64,000 nt of DNA, taken from contig VZTG01002888.1 of the NCBI GenBank assembly GCA_013397845.1, positions 621,284-685,283 on the forward strand, written 5' to 3'. The translations under genes were made by a program, and so were the position numbers. The notes beneath the pieces are model-generated. The model had not been told where the DNA came from. It was given only the letters and a program-made list of their open reading frames with translations, and made no database searches. Every line of letters begins with the position of its first letter. The stretch's first letter is position 1. Source of the DNA: Melanocharis versteri. Lineage: Eukaryota; Chordata; Aves; Passeriformes; Melanocharitidae. This document shows, piece by piece, positions 61,336-64,000 of the stretch.

Positions 61336-62259
61336 ACAACTTTCCTGCATGTAGACCCTTAATTAATTATATGACAGCTTAAAGCATAGCTGTAACATAC
61401 ATACTAAAATATCTCTTATCTCACATTTATTGTTCACATTGTTAGTTTAGAGTTTTTTTTAAAAAAAGTTGCTACTGTGGGGAAAAAAGCATCTAATTTT
61501 GCTTGTACATAATACAATTCAATAATAATTTTTATCATTATCATGAGTAAATTTCGAAAATATTGTGCTTAACTCTATAAGCAATCTCAAGGAAAAGCTT
61601 TTCCTGTCATGTTCACATGAATAGTACAAAAAAAAAAAAGCTCGGGTTTAATATTGAGAAATGTAAAGCTAGGAGAGATGATGGCCTAGTAAAGTAAATT
61701 TTATGCCAGTTTAACCTCATTCTGAAGCCGCTTCTAAATACCAAAATACCTACAAATAAACTAATGTTTTGCTGCACAGGGGCTTGGGTGACTCCTTTAT
61801 TCCCCCTTTTGTCTCCTACAAGTCACATAGTGGCTCAAGAATGAAATTCAAAAGGGAACTCAGAAATTCTGTGGTTTCCTGTTGTAACTGCTAGGTAAGA
61901 AATATCTTAGGATCTTTTGGTTTTTAACAGGTTAACTTGGTAAATAGAAGTGTTGTAAATGTGTTCAAATTGTGAAACCAAGGTTTCTTAGGGTTTATGT
62001 TTGCATTGAGTATGAGAAGTATTATTGGGAAAACCTCTTAATGTCTGCAGAGAAACTCAATACTTAGGAATTATTTATTTAGTAACTCTTTTGTCCCTTG
62101 TTTAAAATAATCCCCAGTGCTTGTTAGCATGTCTTACATCATAATTTCAAACTGTATCCAAAGGTCTAAGAAAATCTGAGATAACCTGTACTTGTCTTTC
62201 CTCCAGCCTTGGCTGTGCTTTTTGTGAGAGTGAGGTTGTAAATCAGATGGAGAGGAGGA
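61336..62259. other. Intergenic DNA
   Basis: AT-rich sequence with a poly(A) run of about 12 at 61627. No gene or recognised element. Confidence 0.5.
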
Positions 62260-62288
62260 TTTTTTTTTTTTTTTTTTGAGAGAGAGAG
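62260..62288 (-). repeat. Oligo(dT) tract followed by (GA)n; possible minus-strand poly(A) end
   Basis: Eighteen T residues (62260-62277) are followed by GAGAGAGAGAG. On the minus strand this reads CTCTCTC then A18, with ATTAAA (62295-62300) about 17 bases before the tail, the spacing of a real mRNA 3' end. It could be a retroposed transcript or simple repeats. Confidence 0.5.
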
Positions 62289-62300
62289 TCCTTGTTTAAT

Positions 62301-64000
62301 GAGCAATCCACATTTACACACAATCTCACCACTTCAATAAAAACATAAAAATTGGTATGGGGCAATCCAACCTGGCAATTCTTGTGCTTACAAAACTTAG
62401 ACCACAGGTCTAGTGACTATTTTATTAACCGTGTCTTGCTAGCATGAGATTCTTCCAGAATTGTTTTGTCTGCATTTTAGTGGCATTGCAATGGAATAAA
62501 GGAGTTAGCCCATTCCACAAGTACATGTGAAATTAAAGCAATAGTTTTCAAGCTGTCTCATCTCTCAAACCAACCAATCAAAAACCCAATTAGTTTCTCA
62601 AACAATGAGCATATTAAATATTATGTGCTTTGCAGACAGATCAGTAAGATCGATATTGGATACATCTCCTGATATGTATATCAAATCTTGCACTAAAGTT
62701 GTGTGTGAGATTTTTTCGGTTTTATATTTTTTTGTGGGGTTTTTTGTTTGGTTTTGTTTTTTAGAAAGCCAGAAGTAGGTACTTTTCTTAGTAGATAAAA
62801 TTTAAAGAGAGGATTTCTCTTAGCAGAGTATTAATGTACTCGGATCATAATAGCTGCAGCTTGACCTCTCCACTTCTGATGCTATTGAGTCATGCTAAAA
62901 CCATCTCCTGTTCTGCAGCTGGGATTGCATGAAAATCTACAATGTTCCTCATCTAGTAGATCTCAAAGTGTTTTGAAAAGGTGAGAAACTCTTTGTCATT
63001 CAAAAGATGGATGAGAAAGTATTCAAATAGATTAGACGGCTCCTATCTCTCAGTTGCAAAGCAAATAGGTGATCTGCTTATGAACAGATCTTACTGAAGA
63101 AACAGATTCTTAACTTTGGGGGGATCTGCTTAGCTGAGGTGGTATTTTTTACCTTAAGGGAATAGATTATGTATAAGTTGTTTTAAGAATTCAACTATTA
63201 ATATAGCGCACCCTTGGCATAGATACTGTTACAGCTCTGTAAAGGAACTTTGTGAGCCACAACCTGGGTACAGACAGACATCCTGGTATAAAGTAACAGG
63301 AAAAGTAGGCTTTATCCCTTGAACTTAGTAGCGCTTCCTTAGGTCAGCCCTGCAGTTTTGCCTGCCCATGCTTTTTTAATATTGATGTTAGATGAACTCG
63401 TGTGACTGTTCTTAGTACCTAGAGCTCTTGTGGGACTTGCTTTTTAATCTGACATTTAATGGCCCCTTTTCTCTGTGCTCGAGACTAGACTTCCATGCTA
63501 TTAGTTTACAACTGTGGTCCAGGAAAGATGAGGCTTCACTAAGATATACAATACATAAAACACATTTCTGACACATTGCATTGGCAACCCTGTATTGGTA
63601 GGCTCTGCTGTCCAGGGAATAAAGATCATTCTCTGCTCTGTGCTTTAAGGCAGCGCTGCTGTCCTGAGAGGGCATTTACAGCATTCTCTGCTCAGAGAAG
63701 TAAAGACATCAGTGGCGTGTTCTTCACAAACCTTGTGTGTTAGCCAGCAGAATAGTTGGCTTTTCTCCTCAACTCTCAGATAATTGGGGCTTTTAGAGGA
63801 AAATAGGATTCTAAATATGGAAGAAGAAATCCTTGAGAGAATTTGTTGTTCACAGTATCTAAAAAACTGTTTTTTTAAACAGTATTGAAATTCATCACAG
63901 TATTTTGGCAACATCGAACATTGAATACAACCAGATAAACCTAGAAATAGGTTCTTGTGGCTTAAATTGCAAAGCTTCTTTGAGGCTGAGGTGTAATGTG
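62301..64000. other. Intergenic DNA at the window end
   Basis: AT-rich. Minus-strand frames at 63412-63675 and 63645-63914 are under 90 codons and have no recognisable domain. Nothing else supported. Confidence 0.4.

Noticed and set aside
57216..64000. Expected downstream neighbour ZNF281
   Set aside because: No C2H2 zinc-finger coding sequence visible; if synteny holds it lies beyond the window.
1..64000. Bacterial-type systems (CRISPR arrays, operons, insertion sequences)
   Set aside because: Intron-split conserved vertebrate genes, CpG islands and CR1/LTR repeats show this is an animal nuclear locus; no regularly spaced direct repeats of CRISPR type were seen.

Overview
The window is vertebrate nuclear DNA, most likely from a bird. 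The genes are spread over many short exons with GT-AG introns. The background is AT-rich, broken by a few GC-rich CpG islands at promoters. The repeats are typically avian: CR1 retrotransposon 3' ends and solo retroviral LTRs beginning TGTTGTGG. The order CAMSAP2 (minus) - DDX59 (plus) - KIF14 (plus) is the conserved order of human 1q32.1. There are no bacterial features such as operons or CRISPR arrays. Gene identities come from recalled family sequences, not from a database search.

Layout. (1) 1-5775 is intron 1 of CAMSAP2, whose first coding exon (5776-5914, minus) encodes the conserved N-terminus. Its CpG-island promoter runs to about 6620. (2) 6620-21880 is a long gene-poor interval with microsatellites, a rearranged CR1 copy and one orphan exon-like segment at 12995-13090. 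(3) A solo LTR (about 21878-22488) lies directly against the DDX59 CpG island (about 22495-22960). (4) DDX59 coding exons span 23755-30317: seven coding exons, all intron boundaries in phase 0, 622 residues. It is a HIT-zinc-finger DEAD-box RNA helicase whose motif II reads DEVD here. (5) 30318-31300 is a short spacer, followed by the KIF14 CpG island (about 31425-31880), which contains an 86-base assembly gap. (6) KIF14 coding exons span 33495-54940: 29 coding exons, 1,638 residues, a mitotic kinesin with an N-terminal extension, motor, FHA domain, coiled coils and a conserved C-terminus. (7) 54941-64000 is downstream DNA with two adjacent LTRs (55763-57215), a small isolated CpG-rich patch with a near-palindrome (61097-61335) and an oligo(dT) tract that may mark a minus-strand retrocopy end (62260).

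The three genes are not a functional cluster. CAMSAP2 binds microtubule minus ends, KIF14 acts at the midbody and spindle, and DDX59 is an RNA helicase linked to ciliary/Hedgehog signalling in human genetics. I see no previously undescribed multi-gene system. The most interesting items are the DEVD motif, the sense LTR at the DDX59 promoter, tandem in-frame splice acceptors in KIF14, the orphan exon and the 61.1 kb palindrome.
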